DNA of 64,000 nt, taken from NCBI GenBank assembly GCA_964563495.1, contig CAZLYK010000014.1:1-64000 (forward strand). Reading direction: 5' to 3'. The stretch comes from CAZLYK01 sp964563495 (GTDB lineage Bacteria > Acidobacteriota > Blastocatellia > RBC074). The number at the start of each line of letters is the position of its first letter. Within the stretch, counting starts at the first letter, position 1. The translations under genes and the position numbers were made by a program. The notes under the pieces are model-generated. The model was given only the letters and a program-made list of their open reading frames with translations, searched no databases and was not told where the DNA came from. Below, one piece after another: positions 42,438-51,096 of this stretch.

Positions 42438-44150
42438 ATGAATTCGTTGGATTCTGGCTCCAGCGCACAGCCAGTCGAAGCGACAACCCGGTCTAATTTT
42501 ATTCGTGACATCATCATTGAGGACATCAAACTCGGCAAAAACGGCGGGCAGGTGCAGACGCGCTTTCCGCCTGAACCCAATGGCTACCTGCACATTGGCC
42601 ATGCCAAAGCGATTTGTCTGGATTTCGGGCTGGCGGCGGAATTTGGCGGCAAATGTAATCTGCGTTTCGACGATACAAACCCGTCAAAGGAAGAGACCGA
42701 ATACGTGGAAGCGATCATGCAGGATGTCGAATGGCTGGGCTTCCAATGGGACGGCTTGTATTACGCATCCGACTATTTTGGACGACTTTATCAGTGGGCG
42801 ATTCAGTTGATCAAAGCGGGGAAAGCTTATGTCTGCGACCTGAATGCTGACGAAATTCGCGAATATCGCGGCACCCTGACCGAGCCAGGCAAGGAGAGCC
42901 CCTACCGGAATCGTTCGATCGAAGAGAACCTGGATCTATTCGAACGCATGAAAGCCGGAGAGTTTCCGGATGGTTCGCGCACACTGCGCGCGAAGATCGA
43001 TATGTCTTCACCGAACCTGAACCTCCGCGATCCGGTCATGTATCGCATTCTGCATATGGCGCACCATCGCACCGGCGATCAGTGGTGCATCTACCCGATG
43101 TACGATTACGCTCACGGGCAATCGGATTCAATCGAGCATGTGACCCACTCGATCTGCACGCTCGAATTCGATAACAATCGCCCGTTATATAATTGGTTTA
43201 TCGAGCAGCTGGGCATATTTCCATCTCAGCAGTATGAATTCGACCGTCTCAGCATTACCTACACGCTGCTGAGTAAGCGTAAGCTGCTCAAGCTGGTCGA
43301 AGACGGCCATGTCAACGGATGGGACGACCCACGCATGCCCACGTTGTCGGGAATGCGCCGGCGCGGCTATACGCCCGAAGCCATCCGCAACTTTTGCGCG
43401 AATATCGGCGTCTCCAAGACCAACGGCGTCACGCAACTGTCGCATCTGGAATATTTCCTGCGGGAGGATTTGAACAGGCATGCCCTGCGCGTCATGGCAG
43501 TACTAAATCCATTGCGCGTCGTCATCGATAATTATCCCGATGATCTGGTCGAAGAAATGGAGGCGGTCAATAACCCTGAAGACGCGAGCGCGGGAACGCG
43601 TAAAGTCCCTTTTTCGAAAGTGCTCTATATCGAACGAGAAGATTTTCGTGAGGATCCGCCGAAGCAATTCTACCGGCTGGCGCCGGGCCGCGAAGTACGC
43701 CTGCGCTACGGTTATCTGATCACCTGCCAAAGCGTAGTCAAAGACGCCAACGGCAACATGATTGAGCTGCGTTGCACCTATGATCCTGAGACGCGCGGCG
43801 GCAACACGCCGGATGGGCGCAAGGTCAAATCCACAATCCACTGGGTCTCGGCGGCTCACGCTGTCGACGCCGGGGTGCGCCTCTACGAGACCCTCTTTAC
43901 GAAAGAAGATCCGAATGATTTTGAAGAAGGCCAGGACTTCACCGTCAATTTGAATCCGCATTCGCTTGAGACGCTGACCGGCTGCAAGGTTGAACCGGGC
44001 CTTCGTCACGCAACACCGGGCGCGAGATATCAGTTCGAACGGATGGGATACTTCTGTGTGGACCCGGCATCGGAATTGGGAAAGCCGGTCTTCAACCGGA
44101 CGATCGGTTTGCGAGATACCTGGGCCAAGATCGAGCAGCGCTCCAAATAA
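42438..44150 (+). CDS. glnS: Glutaminyl-tRNA synthetase
   Basis: A 570-residue class I aminoacyl-tRNA synthetase that charges tRNA-Gln with glutamine. HIGH is in PEPNGYLHIGHAKAICLDFG (residues about 35-55), the KMSKS-like LSKRKL is near residue 278, and the C-terminal anticodon-binding beta-barrels are complete (GYFCVDPAS, NRTIGLRDTW). Length and motifs are normal for bacterial GlnRS. Having GlnRS implies direct glutaminylation in this organism. The gltX gene follows on the same strand 66 bases later. Confidence 0.97.
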   Translation: MNSLDSGSSAQPVEATTRSNFIRDIIIEDIKLGKNGGQVQTRFPPEPNGYLHIGHAKAICLDFGLAAEFGGKCNLRFDDTNPSKEETEYVEAIMQDVEWLGFQWDGLYYASDYFGRLYQWAIQLIKAGKAYVCDLNADEIREYRGTLTEPGKESPYRNRSIEENLDLFERMKAGEFPDGSRTLRAKIDMSSPNLNLRDPVMYRILHMAHHRTGDQWCIYPMYDYAHGQSDSIEHVTHSICTLEFDNNRPLYNWFIEQLGIFPSQQYEFDRLSITYTLLSKRKLLKLVEDGHVNGWDDPRMPTLSGMRRRGYTPEAIRNFCANIGVSKTNGVTQLSHLEYFLREDLNRHALRVMAVLNPLRVVIDNYPDDLVEEMEAVNNPEDASAGTRKVPFSKVLYIEREDFREDPPKQFYRLAPGREVRLRYGYLITCQSVVKDANGNMIELRCTYDPETRGGNTPDGRKVKSTIHWVSAAHAVDAGVRLYETLFTKEDPNDFEEGQDFTVNLNPHSLETLTGCKVEPGLRHATPGARYQFERMGYFCVDPASELGKPVFNRTIGLRDTWAKIEQRSK

Positions 44151-44160
44151 TCATAAGCGG

Positions 44161-44204
44161 CAGCAATTTTCAGGTTTGTGCGACCGCGAGGACGCGGTCG
44201 CACA
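44161..44204. repeat. Repeat family B, shortened copy before gltX
   Basis: CAGCAATTTTCAGG leads into TGTGCGACCGCG (44177-44188), loop AGGA, CGCGGTCGCACA (44193-44204). The outer right arm is missing. The hairpin ends directly at GGGGAA, the likely gltX ribosome site. Confidence 0.85.
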
Positions 44205-44216
44205 GGGGAACAATTC

Positions 44217-45896
44217 ATGCAAGCTGAATGGCGCGCCATAGCTGAGTTGCTCTTTCCGCAATCGAGGGACCTCCCTTCCCTTGAGCAACTCAGAGAGAGA
44301 TACCCTGTCAGAGCACTGCCTGAGGGCGCGATGGTCACCCGGGTTGGGCCAAGTCCGACTGGAATGATGCATATCGGAGGACTGTACGTCGCTCTCCTCA
44401 ACTACAAGCTTGCACGCCAGACGGGCGGCTTATTCTTTCTGCGGATTGAAGACACCGATACCAAGCGGAGAGTCGAGGGGGCTTATGAGACAATCGTAAA
44501 CTCCTTGATCGATTATCAGCTAATCCCGGACGAAGGCCCGATTCGAACTGAGGGAGATCAGTATATAGAGCGAGGGCATTATGGCCCTTATCTGCAAACC
44601 AACCGCAAGAGTATTTATCATGCTTGCGCTTTTGATCTCGTTCGCCGGGGAATCCTCTATCCCTGCTTTATCTCGGAGACCGAGCTTGAGCAGATCAGGG
44701 AAGAGCAGCGGGCGAAAGGGTTACGGCCGGGTATTTATGGAGCCTGGGCCAGGTGTCGCAACCTTACTTCCTCAAAAGTAGAGGCCCAACTAAAAGCAAA
44801 CGACTCATTCGTTCTACGATTGCATTCAACGGGCGATGCCGACAAGTCGGTTAGTTGGAACGATGGGGTGCGTGGAAGACTGACCTTGCCGGAATATAGC
44901 ATTGATGCGGTCATGATCAAATCAGACGGCATTCCAACCTATCACTTCGCCCATCTGGTTGATGATCACTTTATGGGCACGACACATGTAATTCGTGCCG
45001 AAGAATGGATATCTTCGGTCCCTCTGCACTTGCAACTATTTGAACGCATGGGATGGCAGGCGCCCGATTATGCGCATGTCAGTGCCATTCAGAAGCTCGG
45101 TGAGAAGGGCGGAAAGCGAAAGCTTTCCAAGAGCAAAGACCCCGAGGCCGATGTGCAGTTTTACTGGCGCAGTGGTTTCCCCAGGGAATCCGTGATCGAA
45201 TACCTGCTGAACCTGGCAAATCCGGACTTTGAGGATTGGCGGCGCGCAAACCCCGACGCGCCGCATTCTTCTTTTCAGCTCTCATTGGAGAAGGTGGGGC
45301 AAGCCGGTCCCCTGGCCGATATGGTTAAGCTGGAGAGCATCAGCCGCGAAGTCCTAAACCGAATGCCCGCCAAAAGGTTATATGAGTACTCTGCCAATTG
45401 GGCAGCGGATTACGCCCCGGAACTGGCCGCGGAAATGGCGAAGGACCCTGATTATACAAGCCGGGCTCTCGACGTAGAGCGTGACCCGCTCGATTCGGCC
45501 AAGCGGCTGATCACACTCAAAGATATAGATACACTATTAGCGCCGTTTTTCGATCGATTCCTGCCCGAAGTTGATCAACTCCCGTTCCCGCCGAATGTCG
45601 GCAGCGAGGATCGGAATGCCGTTTTGACGCTCGTCAAGGAGCGCTATCAAGAGGAAGATTCATCGCCGCAGTTTTTCGAGCGGCTTAAAGAAATCGCCGC
45701 TGAGTTAGGATTCGCCCCAACGGTCAAGGACTACAAAAAACATCCGGAAGAGTATAAAGGTCATGTCGGTGATGTTGCCATGATCGTTAGAGTAGCAATA
45801 TTCGGCAGCACCCGCTCGCCGGATCTTGGTCTGGTCATGCAGGTATTAGGAAGGGAAAGAGTCGTGCGGCGATGCGACCGGGCGATGAGAGCTTAG
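44217..45896 (+). CDS. gltX: Glutamyl-tRNA synthetase
   Basis: A 559-residue class I synthetase that charges tRNA-Glu. The HIGH-type motif is VGPSPTGMMHIGGLYVALLN, followed by FFLRIEDTDTKR, and the KMSKS loop is KRKLSKSKDP (near residue 305). It is longer than typical GluRS and of a divergent type, with an extended linker after the catalytic domain. With a GlnRS present, a discriminating GluRS is expected. The ATG at 44217 follows GGGGAA; an in-frame start at 44178 would lie inside the repeat palindrome. Confidence 0.95.
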   Translation: MQAEWRAIAELLFPQSRDLPSLEQLRERYPVRALPEGAMVTRVGPSPTGMMHIGGLYVALLNYKLARQTGGLFFLRIEDTDTKRRVEGAYETIVNSLIDYQLIPDEGPIRTEGDQYIERGHYGPYLQTNRKSIYHACAFDLVRRGILYPCFISETELEQIREEQRAKGLRPGIYGAWARCRNLTSSKVEAQLKANDSFVLRLHSTGDADKSVSWNDGVRGRLTLPEYSIDAVMIKSDGIPTYHFAHLVDDHFMGTTHVIRAEEWISSVPLHLQLFERMGWQAPDYAHVSAIQKLGEKGGKRKLSKSKDPEADVQFYWRSGFPRESVIEYLLNLANPDFEDWRRANPDAPHSSFQLSLEKVGQAGPLADMVKLESISREVLNRMPAKRLYEYSANWAADYAPELAAEMAKDPDYTSRALDVERDPLDSAKRLITLKDIDTLLAPFFDRFLPEVDQLPFPPNVGSEDRNAVLTLVKERYQEEDSSPQFFERLKEIAAELGFAPTVKDYKKHPEEYKGHVGDVAMIVRVAIFGSTRSPDLGLVMQVLGRERVVRRCDRAMRA

Positions 45897-45916
45897 CCCG
45901 TTCGGCCTGCGCGGCA

Positions 45917-46486
45917 TCAGGAGACGCCGTGTTCGGCTGGAATGGGTGACATCGTTCCTGCCGGCATGACCAGCAGTTGCTCCACCGGAACGCCGCTGCG
46001 GTACTGAGCCAACAAAGCCTCTGGGTCAATCGTCACGCCGATGGGATTCACGGCAAAGGCCTCGCTGAGCATGTAGGCGTTGGCCTCTTCGACGGTACAG
46101 GTGTCCACTTGAAATTCCATGCGATTGCCGTCCGGGTCCTGGTAATACAGCGAAAGCGTCATCCCGTGATGAACCGGCCAATACGGCGCGATGCCCGCTT
46201 GTTTGAGGCGCTCGTAGGTGTGGAGTAAGTCTCCCAGATGCGCGTAAGTGTAAGCCGTGTGGTTCACCCCGACATCACTGCGCTCTCGAGTGTCAGCGCC
46301 ATCCGGCTTGAAGGCGGACATATTGATAAACGCGAACCGGTGATGTTCATCATCGTAGGTGAGAAAGGCCAGCGCAGGATTTTGATAGACGACTTTTGCC
46401 TCGAAAACCTGCTGATACCAATCAACCATTTCCTCAAAGCGTCTGGTCTGATAAACGACGTGCGCGAATTTTGCCGGTTTGGCCAT
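45917..46486 (-). CDS. VOC-family extradiol-dioxygenase-like protein
   Basis: A 189-residue vicinal-oxygen-chelate protein with two beta-alpha-beta units. Candidate metal ligands are His9 (KFAHVVY), the His in GVNHTAYTY and the Glu in NRMEFQVD. This is like one-domain extradiol dioxygenases and glyoxalases, and the DPDGNRMEF segment is typical. A C-terminal extension of about 50 residues is unusual. Its place at the end of a run with pobA and feruloyl-CoA synthase suggests aromatic ring chemistry, but that is an inference. Confidence 0.85.
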   Translation of the reverse strand: MAKPAKFAHVVYQTRRFEEMVDWYQQVFEAKVVYQNPALAFLTYDDEHHRFAFINMSAFKPDGADTRERSDVGVNHTAYTYAHLGDLLHTYERLKQAGIAPYWPVHHGMTLSLYYQDPDGNRMEFQVDTCTVEEANAYMLSEAFAVNPIGVTIDPEALLAQYRSGVPVEQLLVMPAGTMSPIPAEHGVS

Positions 46487-46533
46487 GTTTTTTCTCCTTT
46501 GCCGTGAGATTGGTTAATGCAAAAGCGGCTGCC

Positions 46534-48012
46534 TCAATGCTTAACCGACCCTGGATTTGAACTTGGCAATTGCGGGCCGCTCAGCTTCTGGTGGATCGAG
46601 TACAGTCGCTGTTCCGTCCGTATCAACAATCGCTCGCCCACTATCGCGGGCGACGCCAGCGCCATTTCGCCCAGATCATTGACGTGCAACAACTGGAACT
46701 TCTCGCCCGTCGCAATCACAAACGTCTGGCCCTCCTCGCTCAGGCAGAACAGCTTGCCGTTGTAGACCCAGGGCGAGGTCGTGAAAGCTGTTGCCGCCGG
46801 GTCAATCCGCGTCCGGTAAGTCATCTTTCCAGTTTTGGCGTCATAGCGACTCAAGATGCCCGTCTCGGTCAGTACGTACACGGCACCCTCGTAAGCCACG
46901 GGCGACGGCAGATATGTCCCGCCGCGCGCTTGTGACCAAACGACATACTCGTTCGAGGCCTCGTCTTTTCCGAGCGAGATGTCTCCCGCCGCGCCGGGCC
47001 GGAGCGCGAGCAACGGCCCGCCCCGCCCGCCGTCGAGATAGAGCAGTCCGTCGTAAGCGAAGGGCATTGGAATCGCCATCGCCGACATTCCCGAGAGGCG
47101 CCACAATTCTTTCCCCGTCAGGTCATAACTAATCGCCTCTCCCGGCCCGATTGTCACGACCTCGGTGCGCAGCGCGTGCCGCCAAATAAACGGCGTTGCC
47201 CACCCCGACCGCCGCCCCGGTTGCGCCTTGGCGCCCACATCCCGATTCGTGCGCCAGACCTGCTTGCCCATCTGCTTGTCGAACGCCGCGATGTATTGCT
47301 GCTTCTCGTTGTCGCTCATGATGACCAGCAGGTTCCCCACCAGCGCCGGCGAACTCCCCGTCCCGAAGTCGAGGTAGATTGGATTCGCTTCGAGCGGCAT
47401 CGCCCACGCCGGCTTCCCCTTCAAGTCAAACGCCCACAACCCCAAATTCGCCACATACACGTAAACGAATTTCCCATCGCTCACCGGAGTCTCCGAGACA
47501 AAGCTGTTCTTGCGGTGACGCCCGCCCGGCGGTCGCCCCGCGTAAAACTCCTTCTGCCACTCAACCTTGCCGCTCTTCAGGTCCAGGCAATAGAGGAAGT
47601 AATGCAGCTTCACCTCATTTGGCAGTTCAATGTCGCGCGTTGTCACACGTTCCAGCACCTGCGCCTGCGAAAGCCCCTGTTTTTGTAGCTCCGCGACGTA
47701 CTCGTTGCTGTACTCCGTCCCGATCTGCGGCGGCTTCGACTTGCCTTCCGTCGTGACGGTGGTGACGAACACCTTGCCGCCCGTCACAATCGGCGACGAC
47801 CACCCGCGCCCCGGAATCTCCTGCGACCACTCCACGTTCTCGGTCTTCGACCAGCGTTCGGCCAGCCGCGCATGCGCTCCCACGGGATTCGCGTCCGGCC
47901 CACGGAACTGCGGCCAGGCAAGGTCCTGGCCGTGAACTGTGGGCGACGCCAGAAACAGCAAGCACGCCAGACCGGCCAGCCGCAAGAGAAGGTATGAGAG
48001 TTTCTGCTTCAT
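46534..48012 (-). CDS. Exported PQQ-like beta-propeller protein
   Basis: A 492-residue secreted protein with a signal peptide (about 1-28). Seven or eight PQQ-type blades follow, with repeated W-(x)n-G strands such as DLAWPQFRGP, VEWQKEFYAG and GKQVWRTNRD. The WPQFRGPDANPVG opening is typical of planctomycete/acidobacterial outer-membrane-type propellers related to BamB. No dehydrogenase domain or clear PQQ ligand set is seen, so it is probably structural or substrate-binding. It lies between pobA and the VOC gene on the same strand. Confidence 0.88.
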   Translation of the reverse strand: MKQKLSYLLLRLAGLACLLFLASPTVHGQDLAWPQFRGPDANPVGAHARLAERWSKTENVEWSQEIPGRGWSSPIVTGGKVFVTTVTTEGKSKPPQIGTEYSNEYVAELQKQGLSQAQVLERVTTRDIELPNEVKLHYFLYCLDLKSGKVEWQKEFYAGRPPGGRHRKNSFVSETPVSDGKFVYVYVANLGLWAFDLKGKPAWAMPLEANPIYLDFGTGSSPALVGNLLVIMSDNEKQQYIAAFDKQMGKQVWRTNRDVGAKAQPGRRSGWATPFIWRHALRTEVVTIGPGEAISYDLTGKELWRLSGMSAMAIPMPFAYDGLLYLDGGRGGPLLALRPGAAGDISLGKDEASNEYVVWSQARGGTYLPSPVAYEGAVYVLTETGILSRYDAKTGKMTYRTRIDPAATAFTTSPWVYNGKLFCLSEEGQTFVIATGEKFQLLHVNDLGEMALASPAIVGERLLIRTEQRLYSIHQKLSGPQLPSSNPGSVKH

Positions 48013-48283
48013 CTATCCCCAATCTTTATCCTCAAACTTGTCTGTGATCAATGCTGGTTGGTTTTTGATGTTTCAGGATAGTACAGATTCAGGACTTGTG
48101 CGAGTCAACCTGTAGCAGTTTGATTGGTCGCAGGCTGGTTCGCGTGGGCCTGCAACGCCAGTGCGCTTATTTGCGCTGAAAACGGTCTATTCCCATTTAT
48201 AGAAAAAGAGCGGGTAGCGCAGACCGTTTGCCTTGATTGCCCCTGCGGCCGCGATTTCAGGTGCAAGCTGGTTTTCCCTGGCC

Positions 48284-49459
48284 TCAGACATCAAAAGGCA
48301 GGCCGACATAGTTTTCCGCCAGTGAAGCGGAAGCGGCGCGAGAGTTGGTGACGTAATCCAATTCAGAGAGTTGCAAGCGTTGCTGAAATGGGGTGGCGTC
48401 TGGAAAACGATGCAAGAGCGAAGTCATCCACCACGAAAAATGCTCTGCGCGCCAGATGCGGCGCAAGCACGTTTGCGAATAGCTGTCGAGCAATTCGGTT
48501 GCGCCCGTTTGGTAATACGTCGTCAGCGCGCGCGCCAGCACACGCACGTCGGCGACCGCGAGGTTCATTCCTTTCGCCCCCGTAGGCGGCACAATGTGCG
48601 CGGAATCACCCGCCAGAAACAGTCTGCCGTATTGCATCGGCTCGGTGACAAAGCTGCGCACCGGCGTCACGCCTTTTTGAAAAATCCTGCCTTCCTGCAA
48701 GGTCAGATCGCTTGCGCCGAGGCGCAATTCCAGTTCTTCCCAGATGCGCGCATCAGGCCAGTTGGCGAGGTCTTCGCCCGGTTCGCATTGAATGTATAGC
48801 CGCGTGATTTCCGGCGTGCGCATGCTGAAGAGCGCAAAGCCGCGTTCGTGATGACAGTAAATCAACTCTTTCGAAGGCGGCCTGGATTGCGCAAGAATGC
48901 CGAGCCAGCCGAACGGATAGACGCGCTCAAAGAATTGCAACACGCCAGCCGGAACCGACGGACGACAAATGCCATGAAAGCCGTCGCAACCCGCAATGTA
49001 ATCGCATTGAATTTCGTGCACCGCCCCGTTGTGCCGAAAGCCAATTTTCGGCGCGCTGCCGTCAAGGTCATCAAGACTGGTGTCTGAGACGTCAAAATAA
49101 AGCGGCGCATCCGCATCAATTCGCGCCCTGATTAAATCCTTGACGACTTCCTGCTGGCCGTACACCGTGATTGCGCGTCCGCCCGTCAGCTCGCCCATGT
49201 CGATGCGATGACGGCGACTGTTGAAGTTGAGTTCAATGCCGTGATGAGTCAGCCCTTCCCTGCGCATCCGTTCGCCAACACCCGCTTCATTGAGCAGACC
49301 CGCTGTGCCCTGCTCCAGCACGCCCGCGCGAATGCGGCTTTCAAGGTAATCACGACTGCGGGTTTCGATGACGATAGATTCAATCCCCTGCAGGCGCAGC
49401 AGGTGCGCCAGCAATAATCCGGCTGGACCGGCTCCGACGATGCCAACTTGTGTACGCAT
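48284..49459 (-). CDS. pobA: 4-hydroxybenzoate 3-monooxygenase
   Basis: A 391-residue FAD monooxygenase that converts 4-hydroxybenzoate to protocatechuate with NADPH. The N-terminal GxGxxG is VGIVGAGPAGLLLAHLL. The second FAD motif, RLFLAGDSAHIVPPTGAKGM, is near residue 280, and the substrate-site region SVPAGVLQFFERVYPFGWLG matches PobA. Length equals PobA of Pseudomonas. GGAGGACATA before the ATG fixes the start at 49459. It lies downstream of an MFS transporter and feruloyl-CoA synthase, which fits a ferulate/4-hydroxybenzoate catabolic run. Confidence 0.94.
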   Translation of the reverse strand: MRTQVGIVGAGPAGLLLAHLLRLQGIESIVIETRSRDYLESRIRAGVLEQGTAGLLNEAGVGERMRREGLTHHGIELNFNSRRHRIDMGELTGGRAITVYGQQEVVKDLIRARIDADAPLYFDVSDTSLDDLDGSAPKIGFRHNGAVHEIQCDYIAGCDGFHGICRPSVPAGVLQFFERVYPFGWLGILAQSRPPSKELIYCHHERGFALFSMRTPEITRLYIQCEPGEDLANWPDARIWEELELRLGASDLTLQEGRIFQKGVTPVRSFVTEPMQYGRLFLAGDSAHIVPPTGAKGMNLAVADVRVLARALTTYYQTGATELLDSYSQTCLRRIWRAEHFSWWMTSLLHRFPDATPFQQRLQLSELDYVTNSRAASASLAENYVGLPFDV

Positions 49460-49469
49460 TATGTCCTCC

Positions 49470-49519
49470 ATTTTCACGTTTGTCTGACCGCGAGGACGCG
49501 GTCAGACAAACGTGAAAAT
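49470..49519. repeat. Repeat family B, 23-bp inverted repeat upstream of pobA
   Basis: ATTTTCACGTTTGTCTGACC and GCG (49470-49492) is exactly reversed at 49497-49519, with loop AGGA and the end motif TGAAAATTGCTGTAA. It starts only 10 bases upstream of the pobA start codon, just before the ribosome site. Confidence 0.9.
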
Positions 49520-49649
49520 TGCTGTAATCCAAATAGCCGGATCGCATTTTCCTTGAGAATATTAGTTGCCTTTCTCCTTGTCCCAAGCGGCGAACGTGCT
49601 GTCGCGCGCAGGGCGAAGCCCGCTTCCAGAATCTTTGCGCCTTCGACGA

Positions 49650-50954
49650 TTAGGACTGATGCATTTGCGCGTAGTGCCTGCGATAAGGACGGCGTGTGAC
49701 ATAAAACAAGAGCGCCGACAGCAGCGACGCTGTCCCGACCGTGAGGGCCAACGACCAGCCGACCAGTTGCGGATTCCTGAAAACATAGTCGTTGAAAAAG
49801 CCCGGCAGGAACGGTCCCAGCATCAATCCAAACAGATTGAGCGTGAACACCTGCAGCGCGCCGATCTGCCCGCGCACTTGATTGGGCAGGATCAGTTGCA
49901 GCGAAGCGTAAGAGCTGCCGATCGGCATGGCCAGAAAGAAAAAGGCCGCAACCAGCAAGGCGAGTTGGAAATTCAAGGCTGGCATCGCCAGCGCCAGACT
50001 AAAAAAGATTCCGGCGCAGGCCGTGGCCAGCACGCCGACGCGTAGCGGCGCATCAGCTTTGCTGCCGCGTTGCCAGCGGTCACAAAGCGCGCCGCCGAGA
50101 TATGCGCCCAGCAATCCAGTCGCGAGCGAAATGACGCCGAGCGTTAGCCCGGCCTGCTTCGGCTGCCAGCCGTGCGCGCGCACAAAATACGTCGGCAACC
50201 AGGCCTGCTGCGCGTAATTGCACAGCGCCTGAAACGCAAAGGCTAAACAAATTCCCGCGACCGATTGCCAACGCAATTTCACCTGCTCGAAAACTTCACC
50301 CAAACTCAGATGCCTGGCTTTGCCGCCCAACAGGTTTTTGCGCACCGGCTCTTTGATCGTGAACATGAGCAACGCGGCGAGCAATCCCGGCAAGCCGACA
50401 ATCAGAAAAGTCAGCCGCCACGATCCGACCGCGCCAATCACCAGCCCGCCGACAATCAACGCCGATCCCGAACCGAAGAACACGCCCATCGAAAAAATGC
50501 TCAGCGCCGTCCCCAGGCGCTCTCTGGGGAAGTAATCAGACAGCAGTGAAAAAGCCGACGGCGACAGCGTTGCTTCACCTACGCCCACGCCCATCCGCGC
50601 CAGAAACAGCGTCCAGAAGCCGCGCGCCGCCGCGCACGACGCCGTCATCAATGTCCAGCAAAAAATGCCCGCCGCCACCAGATTGCGCCGGTTGCCACGG
50701 TCCACGATTCGCCCCATCGGCATGCCGAGCAGCGTGTAAAAGATGCCGAAGGCCAGCCCTTGCAACAGCCCGATTTTCGTATCGCTGAGGCCCAATTCCT
50801 GTTTGATCGGCGTCACCAGCAAGCCCAGTATCTGCCGGTCAATGAACGACAGCGTATTGCACAGCATCAACACGATGGCGACGTACCAGGCGTAGCGCAA
50901 AGACTGCGCAGGGCGCTCTTCCGCCACGATTGCTTCGGAGATGGGTTGATTCAT
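49650..50954 (-). CDS. MFS transporter
   Basis: A 434-residue major-facilitator permease with 12 predicted spans. The A-motif-like GMPMGRIVDRGNRRNLVAAG lies between spans 2 and 3, and LGGALCDRWQRG lies in the second half. It belongs to the spinster/aromatic-acid-hexuronate-like group. Position between feruloyl-CoA synthase and pobA suggests uptake of aromatic acids. The ATG at 50954 is preferred over a TTG at 50984. Confidence 0.9.
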   Translation of the reverse strand: MNQPISEAIVAEERPAQSLRYAWYVAIVLMLCNTLSFIDRQILGLLVTPIKQELGLSDTKIGLLQGLAFGIFYTLLGMPMGRIVDRGNRRNLVAAGIFCWTLMTASCAAARGFWTLFLARMGVGVGEATLSPSAFSLLSDYFPRERLGTALSIFSMGVFFGSGSALIVGGLVIGAVGSWRLTFLIVGLPGLLAALLMFTIKEPVRKNLLGGKARHLSLGEVFEQVKLRWQSVAGICLAFAFQALCNYAQQAWLPTYFVRAHGWQPKQAGLTLGVISLATGLLGAYLGGALCDRWQRGSKADAPLRVGVLATACAGIFFSLALAMPALNFQLALLVAAFFFLAMPIGSSYASLQLILPNQVRGQIGALQVFTLNLFGLMLGPFLPGFFNDYVFRNPQLVGWSLALTVGTASLLSALLFYVTRRPYRRHYAQMHQS

Positions 50955-51096
50955 GACGGGGTTTTCCAGTTCTTCACCGCTCAATCGGCGAGTGATTTGG
51001 GCGTTGCAATCGTCCTACTTGCCGGGGCAATCCGGGAACATGATCTGCGCCGTTTGGAATAGCATGCGCCGCCGAAAAATCCGGCTTGATTCCTGC

